64,000 bases of DNA from Rhodococcus sp. BP22 (GCF_014281965.1 NZ_JACFTB010000002.1:310001-374000); one strand, 5' to 3'; counted from the first letter of the stretch, positions 1 to 11,483 are shown. The notes: a model not told the origin generated them from the letters alone. Made by a program: numbers and translations.

Positions 1-431
1 ACGAATGTCGCGGTCACGGCAGCTCCGAGGATGGCCACCCAGACGAAACTCGTTGCCGCAGCGAGACCGAAAAACGTTATGCCACTGACAACTGCCAGGG
101 AAGCGCCCATGTTCACACCCAGAATTCCGGGGTCCGCCAACGGATTACGCGTCACGCCCTGCATGACCGCACCGGAGACACCCAACGCTGCACCGGCCAG
201 GAGGGCCAGCACCGTGCGCGGAAGTCGAGTGGCCACCGCGGCCTGGTCGAACCCTTCCTTGGATCCACCCAGGGCCGCGATGATGTCGTCGAACCCGACC
301 TCACGTGAACCGATCGTGATCGAGGCGAGAACCAACGCCACGAGCACTGCGGTGAGCACGATCAGTCCGGTCGACCTCAGCACTGCCGGCTTTCGAACGG
401 ATGCTGTTTCCGCCGTCAGGGTCTGCGTCAC
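1..431 (-). CDS. FecCD-family iron-siderophore ABC transporter permease (partial, C-terminus off window)
   Basis: Membrane permease of an ABC importer for ferric siderophores. Only about 143 N-terminal residues are present; the gene runs off the left edge. The translation shows a hydrophobic first helix after about 20 residues, then an RLPR(T)VLALLAGAALG stretch followed by GAVMQG and NPLADPGILG, which are hallmark FecCD segments. The GTG start (429-431) overlaps the stop of the upstream binding-protein gene in a GTGA arrangement, so the two are translationally coupled. ATPase or second-permease genes would be expected further left but are not visible. The family is certain from these motifs; the substrate is not. 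Confidence 0.9.
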   Translation of the reverse strand, partial: MTQTLTAETASVRKPAVLRSTGLIVLTAVLVALVLASITIGSREVGFDDIIAALGGSKEGFDQAAVATRLPRTVLALLAGAALGVSGAVMQGVTRNPLADPGILGVNMGASLAVVSGITFFGLAAATSFVWVAILGAAVTATF

Positions 432-1456
432 TTCGCGGAGTCAGCTGCTCGATCCAGAAGATCCAGGTAGTCCTCCAGAACCCAGGAGATCGACAAAGGA
501 GTCGGGTTCGATGCGGTGCCGATCGGGCCGTCACTGGGAAGTGCGACGATCGCGTCGTTCTTCACTGCGGGCATCTGCGAGAGCAGTGGATCGGCCCCGA
601 GCGCACTGACCAGCTCGTCGCCGCCGTAGGTGATGATGATCTCGACGTCGCTGAACGCATCGGCCTGCTCGGCGCTCTGCTTCAGGCTGAATTTGTCGGT
701 CGACGCCGACGCCGCAGCGACGCTCGGCGGGGTGACCATCCCCAGGTCCTCGAAGAACTTCGCGCGTGTGTCGTGCGTGGTGTAGAAGCTGACCTCGCTC
801 AAATTCGTCGTATCGACGTGGGTGAGGAACATTGCCGACTTGCCGGCGATCGCCGGATGCTGTGCCACAGCGTCGTCGATCTGTGCGTCGAGGTCGGCGA
901 TCAGCTGTTGGCCTTCCTCTGCCATGCCGAGCGCCTTACTGCTGACCGAGATCATGTCGCGCCACGGCGTACCCCACGCGGTTTCCGGGTACGCGACGAC
1001 CGGTGCGATATCGCTGAGCTGATCGTAAACCTCCTGCGTCAGACCGGAATACGCTGCCAGGATGACGTCGGGCTCAGTGTCGGCAACTGCTTCGAAGTCG
1101 ACACCGTCGGTCTCGTCGAAGAGGACGGGTGCGTCGCCGCCGAGTTCGTCGAGCTTCTTGCTGACCCAGGGGAGGATGCCGTCGCCGTCGTCGTCACCGA
1201 AGTTCGCCGCGGCCATGCCGACCGGCACGATCCCGAGCGCCAGCGGCACCTCTTGGTTGGCCCAGTTGACGGTGGCGACGCGCTCGGGCTTGTTCTCGAT
1301 CTTCGTCGTGCCGAGAGCATGCTCGATGGTGACGGGCGTCCAGTCCGCGCTGGTCGTCGGCGCGCCTTCGTCCGAGCTGCTGGATGAGCAAGAGGCCAGA
1401 CCGACCGTGAGCGCGGCGGCCGCGGACAGAACGAAAAAGCGGGAGACGTTGGACAT
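428..1456 (-). CDS. Iron-siderophore ABC transporter substrate-binding lipoprotein
   Basis: Extracytoplasmic binding protein delivering ferric siderophore to the permease encoded just downstream. The 342-residue product begins MSNVSRFFVLSAAAALTVG and has a lipobox LASC, so it should be lipid-anchored. It continues with the helical-backbone metal-receptor pattern (RVATVNWANQEVPLALGI, later PDVILAAYSG and EIIITYGGDEL). The ATG at 1454-1456 is chosen because an AAGGAA ribosome site precedes it and the signal peptide starts there; the longer open frame adds 33 residues that do not look like a signal peptide. It overlaps the permease start by 4 bp. A probable iron box lies about 107 bp upstream. 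Confidence 0.88.
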   Translation of the reverse strand: MSNVSRFFVLSAAAALTVGLASCSSSSSDEGAPTTSADWTPVTIEHALGTTKIENKPERVATVNWANQEVPLALGIVPVGMAAANFGDDDGDGILPWVSKKLDELGGDAPVLFDETDGVDFEAVADTEPDVILAAYSGLTQEVYDQLSDIAPVVAYPETAWGTPWRDMISVSSKALGMAEEGQQLIADLDAQIDDAVAQHPAIAGKSAMFLTHVDTTNLSEVSFYTTHDTRAKFFEDLGMVTPPSVAAASASTDKFSLKQSAEQADAFSDVEIIITYGGDELVSALGADPLLSQMPAVKNDAIVALPSDGPIGTASNPTPLSISWVLEDYLDLLDRAADSAK

Positions 1457-1562
1457 GAGTTCCTTCGGGGTTCTGACGCAGGGCGTCGCGCATAGTCCTG
1501 CGGCAGTGCAGGTTTGGAAACCCAGCGGACATCGATGCCGACGCAGCGACTCCAACGAAGCA

Positions 1563-1581
1563 AGGGTTACCTCACCTAAGG
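1563..1581 (-). promoter_or_regulatory. Candidate DtxR/IdeR-type iron box upstream of siderophore-uptake genes
   Basis: On the minus strand the site reads TTAGGTGAGGTAACCCTT, close to the actinobacterial iron-box consensus TTAGGTTAGGCTAACCTAA but one base short in the centre and imperfect in the right arm. It sits between the AraC gene and the binding-protein gene, where Fe(II)-loaded DtxR/IdeR would repress uptake. This is a sequence match only. Confidence 0.5.
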
Positions 1582-1656
1582 TAGTGCACCCTCAGTAAGT
1601 ACGCAATCACGCCAAATGGACAGCCGTTGTCGCCGAACGGACACGCCGTAGCCGGA

Positions 1657-2424
1657 CTACTGGGCTCGAAACTGTCCAGGGCTCATACCGCTGACTCTCC
1701 GAAACGACGCACCGAACGCGCTCACGGACCGGAAGCCCACCGCGGCGGCTATCTCCTCGATCGCATCGCCTCGAGCCAACATGGACATCGCATGTTGCGT
1801 CCGAACACCCGCGACCCACTCCCTGAAGCTCGAGCCCGTCTCGGCGTGAAAAACGCGGGTGATGGTTCGAGTGCTCACGTTCAGTCGAAGCGCCCACTGC
1901 TCGAGCGTCGTCGAATCGTCGGGCCGATCTCGAACAGTGCTCACGATAGGTGCCAGCAGCTCGGACTGCGGTATGCGGATGAGCAGTTCCCGGGCTGTGG
2001 GAGCGAGAACATCGAGCACCATCGCCTCCGTCGTGACACGCGAGGAATCCGACAGTGGCTCGGTGTTGAGGCGATCGAGCAGCAGCCGCAGCATCGGGGT
2101 GATATCGACGCCGACGGGATCTGGTGCGATCGCCGGTGCATCCTGCACTCGAAATTGTGCCGTGCGCATCCGAGTTCCGGATGGGAACCACCCCGAATGC
2201 AGCAGCCCCGCCGGAATCCACAGGCCCACCGTCGTGGTGATGGTCCAGATCCGGGAGCCGATCGTGGCGGTGGATGCGCCCCACTCGTTCCAGAGCAACT
2301 CGTGGGTGGGATGCGAATGCTCCTCGAACCAGGTGTCGGTTGTGATTACCTCGTCCCAGCCGTCGATGACATACGGCATCGCGATCTCACCGGCCGCATA
2401 GATCGGGAGCGTGCGTGTGTCCAT
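1657..2424 (-). CDS. AraC-family transcriptional regulator
   Basis: DNA-binding regulator with an N-terminal cupin-type sensing half (HPTHELLW and GLWIPAGLLHSGW give the AraC_binding pattern) and a C-terminal pair of helix-turn-helix motifs (TLEQWALRLNVSTRTITRVF, then IEEIAAAVGFRSVSAFGASF, ending SGMSPGQFR). The ATG at 2424 gives 255 residues. The open frame extends to 2502, but that would overlap the start of the divergent cupin gene, and no good ribosome site was seen for either start. Its position beside the siderophore-uptake pair and the cupin gene suggests control of one of them, perhaps with siderophore as ligand; this is inference from context. Confidence 0.85.
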   Translation of the reverse strand: MDTRTLPIYAAGEIAMPYVIDGWDEVITTDTWFEEHSHPTHELLWNEWGASTATIGSRIWTITTTVGLWIPAGLLHSGWFPSGTRMRTAQFRVQDAPAIAPDPVGVDITPMLRLLLDRLNTEPLSDSSRVTTEAMVLDVLAPTARELLIRIPQSELLAPIVSTVRDRPDDSTTLEQWALRLNVSTRTITRVFHAETGSSFREWVAGVRTQHAMSMLARGDAIEEIAAAVGFRSVSAFGASFRRVSGMSPGQFRAQ

Positions 2425-2500
2425 CGTCGTCACGCACACGAGGATGCCACGGTCGGCGATAACCTCACCCGGGAGATACCACTCGACGAAGGAGAAAGAC

Positions 2501-2839
2501 ATGAAGAAGATGTCCTTGACGGCATTGGCCCGCGAACAGGTCGCAAGCGCGGAACGAGCCTCGAGTGGGCGCGCCGCTCACACCGTGTTCGGGGGCCACG
2601 AGCACGTCCTCCGGCAAACGGTGATCGCGCTCGTCGCCGGTCAGACACTCGCCGAGCACAATAATCCAGGAGAGGCGACGGTCCACGTCCTCAATGGCCG
2701 GGTCCGCCTCACCGCAGGCGAGGACGCCTGGGAAGGATCGACCGGGGATTTGATCATCGTCCCCGACTCGAGTCATGCGCTCGAGGCGATCGAAACCTCG
2801 ACGATACTGCTGACTGTGGCGAAAATACCTGCGCCGTAA
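2501..2839 (+). CDS. Small cupin-domain protein
   Basis: Single-domain cupin of 112 residues, starting MKKMSLTALAREQ. The conserved beta-barrel motifs are visible: a GQTLAEHNNPGEATVHVLNG stretch, which fits cupin motif 1, then GDLIIVPDSSHALEA as motif 2. Such small cupins bind a metal or small ligand and are often detoxification or sensor proteins; no specific reaction can be given. The start at 2501 is set by a GAAGGAGA ribosome site at 2488-2495. A second ATG three codons later is less likely. The gene is divergent from the AraC gene, which may regulate it. Confidence 0.8.
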   Translation: MKKMSLTALAREQVASAERASSGRAAHTVFGGHEHVLRQTVIALVAGQTLAEHNNPGEATVHVLNGRVRLTAGEDAWEGSTGDLIIVPDSSHALEAIETSTILLTVAKIPAP

Positions 2840-2940
2840 TTGGTTTTGTCAATCGGAAATACTCTCGCGACTGGCTTTATTTTATTTTGTGGGTATGGTC
2901 GGTGTCAGATCGTGATTGCCACTTCGAAAAGGGAGCGTCA

Positions 2941-3060
2941 ATGGCTGAGAAAACGGGACGAAATCTTCGAAAACCCGCGCAGAGTATCAAAGAACGTCGC
3001 GCCGAGAAGCGTGAAAAGAGCAGAGAATCAACGGAATTGCTGACCAAGCGTAAGCGCTGA
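2941..3060 (+). CDS. Small highly basic protein, 39 residues
   Basis: ATG at 2941, stop at 3058-3060. The product begins MAEKTGRNLRKPAQSIKERR and continues with more Lys/Arg/Glu, ending in TKRKR. An AAGGGAGC ribosome site lies 5 bases before the start, and an AT-rich leader (2840-2940), unusual for this genome, precedes it. I recall similar short MAE-x-TGRNLRKPAQS proteins, annotated as hypothetical, in other Mycobacteriales. The composition (about half charged residues) suggests nucleic-acid or ribosome binding, but no function is known to me. Confidence 0.6.
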   Translation: MAEKTGRNLRKPAQSIKERRAEKREKSRESTELLTKRKR

Positions 3061-3204
3061 ATCAGCGGATAAAGCCGGTCTCGTCGAATTTCTATTCATT
3101 TTTAGGTGAATAAGTAAATTCCGACCGCACACCCGAAATCACGTCATCGGCGTCGGTGCCATGTATTCCCGACGCCGATGACGGTGGGGCCGCCGTGCAG
3201 GAAA

Positions 3205-3627
3205 TTAGATCTGCCCCACAAGATCGACTGTCAGTGCAATGAGCAGAAGAACTTTGGCTACCTCGAGGGCGATGTAGATCAAGTGAGTCTTCGAGCGCGG
3301 CACATCCTCGCCTGCGAGAACCCGATTCGACCTCTTGGTCAGCGGTGGACGAACCACGACGACCTGGACGACGAGAACTGCTGAGACGAGCACGAGCAGC
3401 AACCAGCCGTCGGTGTCCGCGTAGAGCCACGCCACCGACAGGACGACGGCGAGTACGACCTCGATGACATTGAGCGCAGCGAACACTTTCCGGCCGATTC
3501 CGAGACCGATCGCCAGAGTCACCCCTGGTGCCCTGAACTTGATCGGTGCTTCGACGAACGAAATCGCGATCACCATACCCAGCCAGAACACCGGTAGAAC
3601 CAGTTGGATGTCGCGTGCAAGACTCAT
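3205..3627 (-). CDS. Conserved four-helix membrane protein of unknown function
   Basis: 140 residues with about four hydrophobic segments (near residues 8-27, 45-67, 75-92 and 115-136). The N-terminus SLARDIQLVLPVFWLGMVI and the charged loop RPPLTKRSNRVLAGEDVPRSK recall small conserved actinobacterial membrane proteins, possibly DUF4149-like, but I cannot assign a family firmly. A G-rich ribosome site lies just before the ATG at 3627. It is monocistronic, with non-coding stretches of about 150 bp on each side. Confidence 0.65.
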   Translation of the reverse strand: MSLARDIQLVLPVFWLGMVIAISFVEAPIKFRAPGVTLAIGLGIGRKVFAALNVIEVVLAVVLSVAWLYADTDGWLLLVLVSAVLVVQVVVVRPPLTKRSNRVLAGEDVPRSKTHLIYIALEVAKVLLLIALTVDLVGQI

Positions 3628-3783
3628 GAAACCCCCCGAGCAGTATCTGATAACCGAACAGGACGATACCTCGGTCGCAGCGCACGGGGGTGCGCATGTT
3701 CGCCGGCCCGAACGACAAGTTCACGACTTCGATCGCGAGTAACGAACTACCAGCTTAGAGCTCCGAGTACGAAAGCACACCGG

Positions 3784-4452
3784 TCAGGCTGTCGCACTCG
3801 GCAACTGTCCGAAGGTGATTGCCAAATCCCACGGCTGCATGTCCCACTGGGCTGCCGCTGCGGTGGCAAAGATGGACGCCGTTCTTACGGAGTCCTCGGT
3901 CGCGGGTCCCGACACCGAGGTTCCCGATTGCCCCTTCGGGACGTCGTCCGGCCACACGCCGGTGCCACGGGGGACTGGTGACGTCTCGACCATCGAAATT
4001 GCCGAATCTTCGGACGCCATCACGGCACCGAAGCAATAGGGATGCTGCGGCGAATCCCAACCACCGGTCTCGAGGACCCAAAACTCCCCTCGCTGGGCCG
4101 CAGACAACGACACCTCTGCAAGAAACTTTTGCAAGGACTCCCACGGATTAGTCTGCGGTGGAACGGGATCCAACAAGCGAAACGAATAGGCCGCAGCACC
4201 CGTCTGCGACGAATATCTCTCTTGAACAAGCAGGGTGCGGCTGTTTTCGTCGAACAGAGCAGCTTCACGAAACCGATCATCGGGCATCGGCGTACGGGCG
4301 ACGAGGCCTCGACCCAACAGCACGGACAACCCGTCCGGATCCTCGACGGTCCACAATTGCGCACCGTTGTCGGTCCACACTTGCAGAACGCCGCTGACCA
4401 CTACCCCCAGCATCACCGTGGACAAGGTGCTGCCCGCCTCGATCGAACTCAT
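3784..4452 (-). CDS. Hypothetical protein, 222 residues
   Basis: Not recognised. The product begins MSSIEAGSTLSTVMLG and is rich in Trp, with no clear membrane helix. It alternates beta-like segments (GVLQVWTDNGAQLWTVED; REAALFDENSRTLLVQERY) and ends in an Ala-rich helix and a WDLAITFGQL tail. A GAAAGGCGG ribosome site precedes the ATG. It lies 41 bp downstream of leuS on the same strand, so it may share the leuS transcript. The compact fold might be a chaperone- or immunity-type domain, but nothing in the sequence settles that. Confidence 0.6.
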   Translation of the reverse strand: MSSIEAGSTLSTVMLGVVVSGVLQVWTDNGAQLWTVEDPDGLSVLLGRGLVARTPMPDDRFREAALFDENSRTLLVQERYSSQTGAAAYSFRLLDPVPPQTNPWESLQKFLAEVSLSAAQRGEFWVLETGGWDSPQHPYCFGAVMASEDSAISMVETSPVPRGTGVWPDDVPKGQSGTSVSGPATEDSVRTASIFATAAAAQWDMQPWDLAITFGQLPSATA

Positions 4453-4493
4453 CCGGCCCGCCTTTCCGTGTACCGAAGCCGTGTACCCCTCGG

Positions 4494-7328
<2,835 letters not shown>

Positions 7329-7388
7329 ACCCACCAGCCTAAGGCGTGAGCTGGGCCGACTGGTACTTCGGCCTCGTGGAGCCGTATC

Positions 7389-7802
7389 GTGGCCTCTGTG
7401 CTCATCGTGTCCGTAGTGATGTTCGTGCTCGCTCTCGTGGTCGGCGCAGTCGCCACCGCCAGTCTTCTTGGCCGGTTGCCGCGCAATCGCTGGGCCGGAG
7501 TGCGCACCCCCGAGTCGATGCGCGACGACGAGACGTTCGTCATGGCCAACCGTGTCGCCGGCCCGACCAACGCCGCAGCAGCGCTGCTCCTGCTCATCGG
7601 TGGCGCTGCCGGCCTGATGCTCAGTGGCGCATTCTCCGTCGTCGCCGTCGTCGCGTGCGTTCTTGCAGCCTTCGTCACCGCAGGTATCGGTGGTTCCATC
7701 GGAGCGCGTGCCGCTGCCGCTGCGCCCGTCCCGGTCGCCGAGGACGGCTGCGGGCACTCGTGCATTTCGTGCACCCTGAAAGACGCGTGCCAGCCGAGCT
7801 GA
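7389..7802 (+). CDS. SdpI-like membrane protein with Cys-rich tail
   Basis: 137 residues with three hydrophobic segments and the SdpI/YhfL-type central motif [21 protein letters not shown], where the family has an N-x-x-x-G-x-R-T/I-P loop. In Bacillus, SdpI is the immunity and signalling partner of the toxin SdpC; actinobacterial homologues are uncharacterised. The C-terminus carries four cysteines ([15 protein letters not shown]) that could bind a metal or form disulfides. GTG at 7389 is taken as the start (alternative GTG at 7398). It ends 7 bp before the DUF1648 gene, so the pair is probably co-transcribed. Mycobacterial leuS has similarly placed small membrane genes next to it. Confidence 0.7.
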   Translation: MASVLIVSVVMFVLALVVGAVATASLLGRLPRNRWAGVRTPESMRDDETFVMANRVAGPTNAAAALLLLIGGAAGLMLSGAFSVVAVVACVLAAFVTAGIGGSIGARAAAAAPVPVAEDGCGHSCISCTLKDACQPS

Positions 7803-7809
7803 TCGCGAG

Positions 7810-8793
7810 ATGACATTGCGAACGCAGGACGCCCGAACCGACAAAGTACGGACCTTCGATCCCGCCGGCGTCGTCTTCGGCGTACTGGTCCCGATACTTG
7901 CCGCCGGACTAGGCGTCGTAGCGGCGTACCTATGGAAGTCACGGCTCCCACAGCAGATCGCGACGCATTGGAGCGGCACCGAGCCCGACGCCTTCACCAG
8001 CCCCACCACCAGCGCCTGGACCCTCGCGATCGTCATCGTGCTGGTCGGCGGGGGATGTAGCGCCGTCGCAGCACTGGCCAACGCGCTCCTGATCATGCGA
8101 CGCACGATGCTGATGATCGGCTCGACTGTCGTCGGACTCATCACGGTTCTGCAGCTGGCCATTCTGTCCGGGCAGCTCGACGTCAGCACGGTCGAGGATG
8201 CCGAGGTGCCCAGTTGGGCGTTGGGCCTGGGCACCCTCGTCGGGTTCGCGGTGGGAATTCTGGGAGCCTCGCTCCTACGCGATTACCGTGAACGCACGCC
8301 TGCGTCGTCACCGCCGCCGGCCAGCCTTCCCAGAGCCGAATTCGACGGTCCGATCGTCCAACGCCTCGGTGCAGGTCCGGTCGCCGTGATCGTCCTGTTC
8401 GTCATTCTCGCCGCAGCCGCCGCATTCACCTGCTGGGTATCGAACTCCTGGTGGCCGATTGCGATATTCGTGCCCGTCTCGATACTTCCGTTGTCTCTGA
8501 TGCGGTACCAGTTGGTCGTCGGCGAGTCAGGGATCGGCGTGCGGAGTCTTGGCATGGCCGCCTTCGACTACTCGATCGACGAAGTGACCGGCGCGTCGGT
8601 TCGCGAAGTCGATCCGTTCGGTGACTTCGGTGGATGGGGTCTACGCGTCAAGGGTCGAGGCAACTACGCCGTCGCAGTCGAGAAGGGGCCCGCCGCATTC
8701 ATCACCTTCGCCAACGGCCAGCGGCTGACCATCACGAGCGACCGTGCCGAAGAGATCGTGGGCGTTCTCAACACCCTCGCCTCGCGGCGCTGA
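7810..8793 (+). CDS. DUF1648-domain membrane protein
   Basis: 327 residues. The N-terminal half has the DUF1648 pattern ([23 protein letters not shown]) after the first membrane helix, followed by two or three further helices and a cytoplasmic linker rich in Ser/Pro. The C-terminal half has two helices and a soluble domain ([10 protein letters not shown]-type beta segments, [21 protein letters not shown]) resembling PH-like bacterial domains. DUF1648 is usually fused to SdpI; here it is a separate gene 7 bp downstream of an SdpI-like gene, so the two probably form one membrane complex. Function unknown. Confidence 0.75.
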   Translation: MTLRTQDARTDKVRTFDPAGVVFGVLVPILAAGLGVVAAYLWKSRLPQQIATHWSGTEPDAFTSPTTSAWTLAIVIVLVGGGCSAVAALANALLIMRRTMLMIGSTVVGLITVLQLAILSGQLDVSTVEDAEVPSWALGLGTLVGFAVGILGASLLRDYRERTPASSPPPASLPRAEFDGPIVQRLGAGPVAVIVLFVILAAAAAFTCWVSNSWWPIAIFVPVSILPLSLMRYQLVVGESGIGVRSLGMAAFDYSIDEVTGASVREVDPFGDFGGWGLRVKGRGNYAVAVEKGPAAFITFANGQRLTITSDRAEEIVGVLNTLASRR

Positions 8794-9093
8794 TTACCGA
8801 AGCAGACTGAAAGCCGGTTTTGTCGGCTAATCTCGAACTGGTTGGGTTAGGGACGGGAGGCCGGAACGAACGACACAACACCGCCGTTCAGCGGTCGGCA
8901 GACGGAGACGAGTCGACCGAACAGTCACCGCCGACCGAGCCCACACAGTGCCAGGGCCACGCTGATCGACTGGTACACCCAACCATTCGATTACGAATGG
9001 ACGGTCACTCACAAATCCACCCGTGGCCTCCACCGGCCGCTGCAGTACGTCTTCGGTGCCGCTACCATCCTCTACGCGATCGCATCGGTATCG

Positions 9094-10035
9094 ATGCTGT
9101 TCAGTTCGCGTGGTCCGCACGGATTCGGCGCGCAAGCGTGGATCTCGATCATGCTGCTCGCCCAGGTTGCCGTCGCTCTGCGCTGGTTCTTCGGTCCACC
9201 GCCCGTCAAGCGAGACTTCGTCGCGTTCGCCATCTTCGGCGACGTCGGAACCGCCTCGGTATTGGTGCTGTACTCACCGTTCGGTGCGCTCGTCGGAAGC
9301 AGTCTCTTCGCGTTGACCGGTGGCCTGTGCACCTTCTTCGTCAGCCAGAAATGGATGCTGGCACATCTGGCACTGTGCTGCGGATTCATCGCTGCCATGA
9401 CAGTGCTCAATCTTCTCGCCGGCGACGAGGACGCCCCTACCGTCCTGGCTACTTCGTTGGTGATTTTTGCAGCCACTGCCGTGGTGCCGCTCCTCGCGCA
9501 CATCGCATGGACTGCCATCAGCCGTGATGCTCGACGCTCACTGCTCGACCCCTTGACCAACCTCCTGAACCGTCGCGGATTCGACGATGCAGCCGAAGCA
9601 CTGTGGCATCGCGGTCGCGAGCACAACTTCAGCCTGACAGTCCTTGTGATCGATATCGATCGATTCAAAGTCGTCAACGACTACTACGGACATGACAGCG
9701 GTGACACGGTGATCGTCCGCGTCGCCGACCGTCTGTCGCTGCTGTTCCAGGAAGACGGCGTCGTAGCGCGAACCGGTGGCGAAGAGTTCGTCGCCGTCTT
9801 CGCCGCACCGGACGCGGTTGTGGACGAACGCATCGAGGAGGTGGTGGAGACTTTGTACAATTCCAGCGACAACATCCCCATCACTGTCAGCGTCGGCGCG
9901 TGCGTCCTCGCCTCACCCTCGAGCATGTGGGTCGACGGCCCCTCCGTCATCAACAAGGCCGGCCGGATCGCGGACTCGATGATGTACCGGGCCAAACTGG
10001 ACGGGGGCAATCGAAGTTCGACAACCAAGCTCTGA
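9094..10035 (+). CDS. Membrane-anchored GGDEF diguanylate cyclase (N-terminus uncertain)
   Basis: Makes cyclic di-GMP from two GTP. About six membrane helices are followed by a GGDEF domain: DPLTNLLNRRGF, LVIDIDRFKVVNDYYGHDSGD and the active-site loop GGEEF, so catalysis is expected. No RxxD inhibitory site precedes the loop. The ATG at 9094 gives 313 residues, but the same frame upstream (8962-9093) also looks coding (DWYTQPFDYEWTVTHKSTRG, then another helix) and resembles the usual N-terminus of these proteins. That extension has no ATG, GTG or TTG after the in-frame stop at 8848, so the true start is either non-canonical (CTG 8962) or hidden by a frameshift. Confidence 0.85.
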   Translation: MLFSSRGPHGFGAQAWISIMLLAQVAVALRWFFGPPPVKRDFVAFAIFGDVGTASVLVLYSPFGALVGSSLFALTGGLCTFFVSQKWMLAHLALCCGFIAAMTVLNLLAGDEDAPTVLATSLVIFAATAVVPLLAHIAWTAISRDARRSLLDPLTNLLNRRGFDDAAEALWHRGREHNFSLTVLVIDIDRFKVVNDYYGHDSGDTVIVRVADRLSLLFQEDGVVARTGGEEFVAVFAAPDAVVDERIEEVVETLYNSSDNIPITVSVGACVLASPSSMWVDGPSVINKAGRIADSMMYRAKLDGGNRSSTTKL

Positions 10036-10124
10036 CAGCACGGGTCGACGCCAACTCATCCAGAATCTTATTGCGCCACTATTGATTTCGTTCATCGCAG
10101 CGATCCGAGCGCGACGAATCGAAC

Positions 10125-10733
10125 TCAGTTCCGCGTGACGTCGATCGGGTGTGAGGCCAGCATCGCCAACGGCATCGGCTGACGGCGCAGGACGTGAGCC
10201 CACAGATCCTGCCGCGGAGCTCCGATGACGTCGGATGCCAGGGCCGAGACGACAATCCAGTCATCTCGCTCGAGTTCGCCCGCCAACTGGCCGAATGTCC
10301 AACCCGAATATCCCGCAAAGATTCGGACGCCCTCGACGAGCGATTCGATCTCTGCTGGATCGGAATCCAGATCGACCATCACTACCCGCCCGTCGACGCG
10401 TCGAATCCCGGGGACACCATCGATCGCGACGCCGGTTCGGACCGTGGCCAAACACAGGGCCGAATCACGCTTGACCGGTCCACCGACGTACAGCGCCTTC
10501 GGGCGAGCTGCCAAATCCGTCCACTGCGGCAGAACATCCTGCACCGCAGTCTCGCTCGGCCTGTTGATGACCACCCCCAAGCTGCCCGCGTCATTGTGTT
10601 CGATCACGTACACCACGGTTCGACGAAACGTGGGCTCGACAAGTTCGATCGAAGACACCAACAAGCTCCCCGGGCGCACCGCCTGATCGACCGATGCCAT
10701 CTGGTCTTCGGGTTCTTCTGCATGCGACGCCAT
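10125..10733 (-). CDS. YqgE/AlgH family protein (UPF0301)
   Basis: 202-residue cytoplasmic protein of the conserved YqgE/AlgH family; biochemical role not established. The typical N-terminal PGSLLVSSIELVEPTFRRTV is followed by VVYVIEHNDAGSLGVVINRP, then YVGGPV and IFAGYSGWTFGQLAGEL, all family signatures. The ATG at 10733 (MASHAEEPEDQ) is chosen; a second in-frame ATG 11 codons on (MASVDQ) is possible. Mycobacterium tuberculosis has the homologue Rv0038 in the same neighbourhood (Rv0037c MFS, Rv0041 leuS), which supports the assignment. Confidence 0.92.
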   Translation of the reverse strand: MASHAEEPEDQMASVDQAVRPGSLLVSSIELVEPTFRRTVVYVIEHNDAGSLGVVINRPSETAVQDVLPQWTDLAARPKALYVGGPVKRDSALCLATVRTGVAIDGVPGIRRVDGRVVMVDLDSDPAEIESLVEGVRIFAGYSGWTFGQLAGELERDDWIVVSALASDVIGAPRQDLWAHVLRRQPMPLAMLASHPIDVTRN

Positions 10734-10796
10734 GGAGTCATTGTGGCACCGCCGACCACCCGTTGTAACGCATGGCATGCCACGCGTTCTCGGGCG

Positions 10797-11483
10797 CTAC
10801 GTCAGGCCGGCAAGCTCGACCAAGAGTGCAAGCTGATGCTCGAACAGCTGGTCGCGGGCGCCGAAAGTCGACGATCCGTACTGGTCGAAGACGTCGAAAC
10901 TCACGGCACCGAACAGCGACGCCCACACCAACACTCCTCGGGCCAGCGCTTCGTCGGACATATTCGTGCTCATTTCGTTACGAACCTCGACAAAATTTTG
11001 GTGCAATCCAGACAGCGACACCGTGGTCGGCCGTTCGACCAACCTACCGGCGCGCCAGGCCGCGTCGAAAATTTCGACGAGCTTGGCGATGACCCGGGTG
11101 CCGGGACCGGTCGTTTGCTCTGCAGGCGCGTGATATCCGGGCACCGGACTTCCGAACAGCAACGCATATCCGGCCGGCTCGCGCAGACCCCAGGCGCGCA
11201 CGGTCCACCCGAGGGTCAAAAATTTCTCGATAGGCGAGTCCAGTGCATCCACGGCCTCGTCCACCTCGTCACCGAGCTCGGTGTACGCGTCGACGACGAG
11301 GAGGGTGAGCAGTTCATCGCGGCTCTTGACGTAGCGATACACCGCCGAGGACACGACACCCAGGTCCCGCGCGACTGCCCGTAGCGATAGTGCCGCAGCC
11401 CCATCGACGGCGAGGTGTTCACGGCCGATACGCGTGATGTCGGCCAGCGTCCGAGCGCGCGCTCGTTCACGGGGAGTGGTCAT
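10797..11483 (-). CDS. TetR/AcrR-family transcriptional repressor
   Basis: 228 residues. The N-terminal helix-turn-helix is clear (AALSLRAVARDLGVVSSAVYRYVKSRDELL), and the C-terminal part with its GYALLFGSPVPGYHAP segment matches the TetR subgroup with a WHG-type ligand domain. It is divergent from the epimerase gene, and the 117-bp spacer holds two copies of a GAGCA-N-TGCTC palindrome. It therefore probably represses both genes until a small ligand, perhaps the epimerase substrate, is bound. Confidence 0.9.
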   Translation of the reverse strand: MTTPRERARARTLADITRIGREHLAVDGAAALSLRAVARDLGVVSSAVYRYVKSRDELLTLLVVDAYTELGDEVDEAVDALDSPIEKFLTLGWTVRAWGLREPAGYALLFGSPVPGYHAPAEQTTGPGTRVIAKLVEIFDAAWRAGRLVERPTTVSLSGLHQNFVEVRNEMSTNMSDEALARGVLVWASLFGAVSFDVFDQYGSSTFGARDQLFEHQLALLVELAGLT

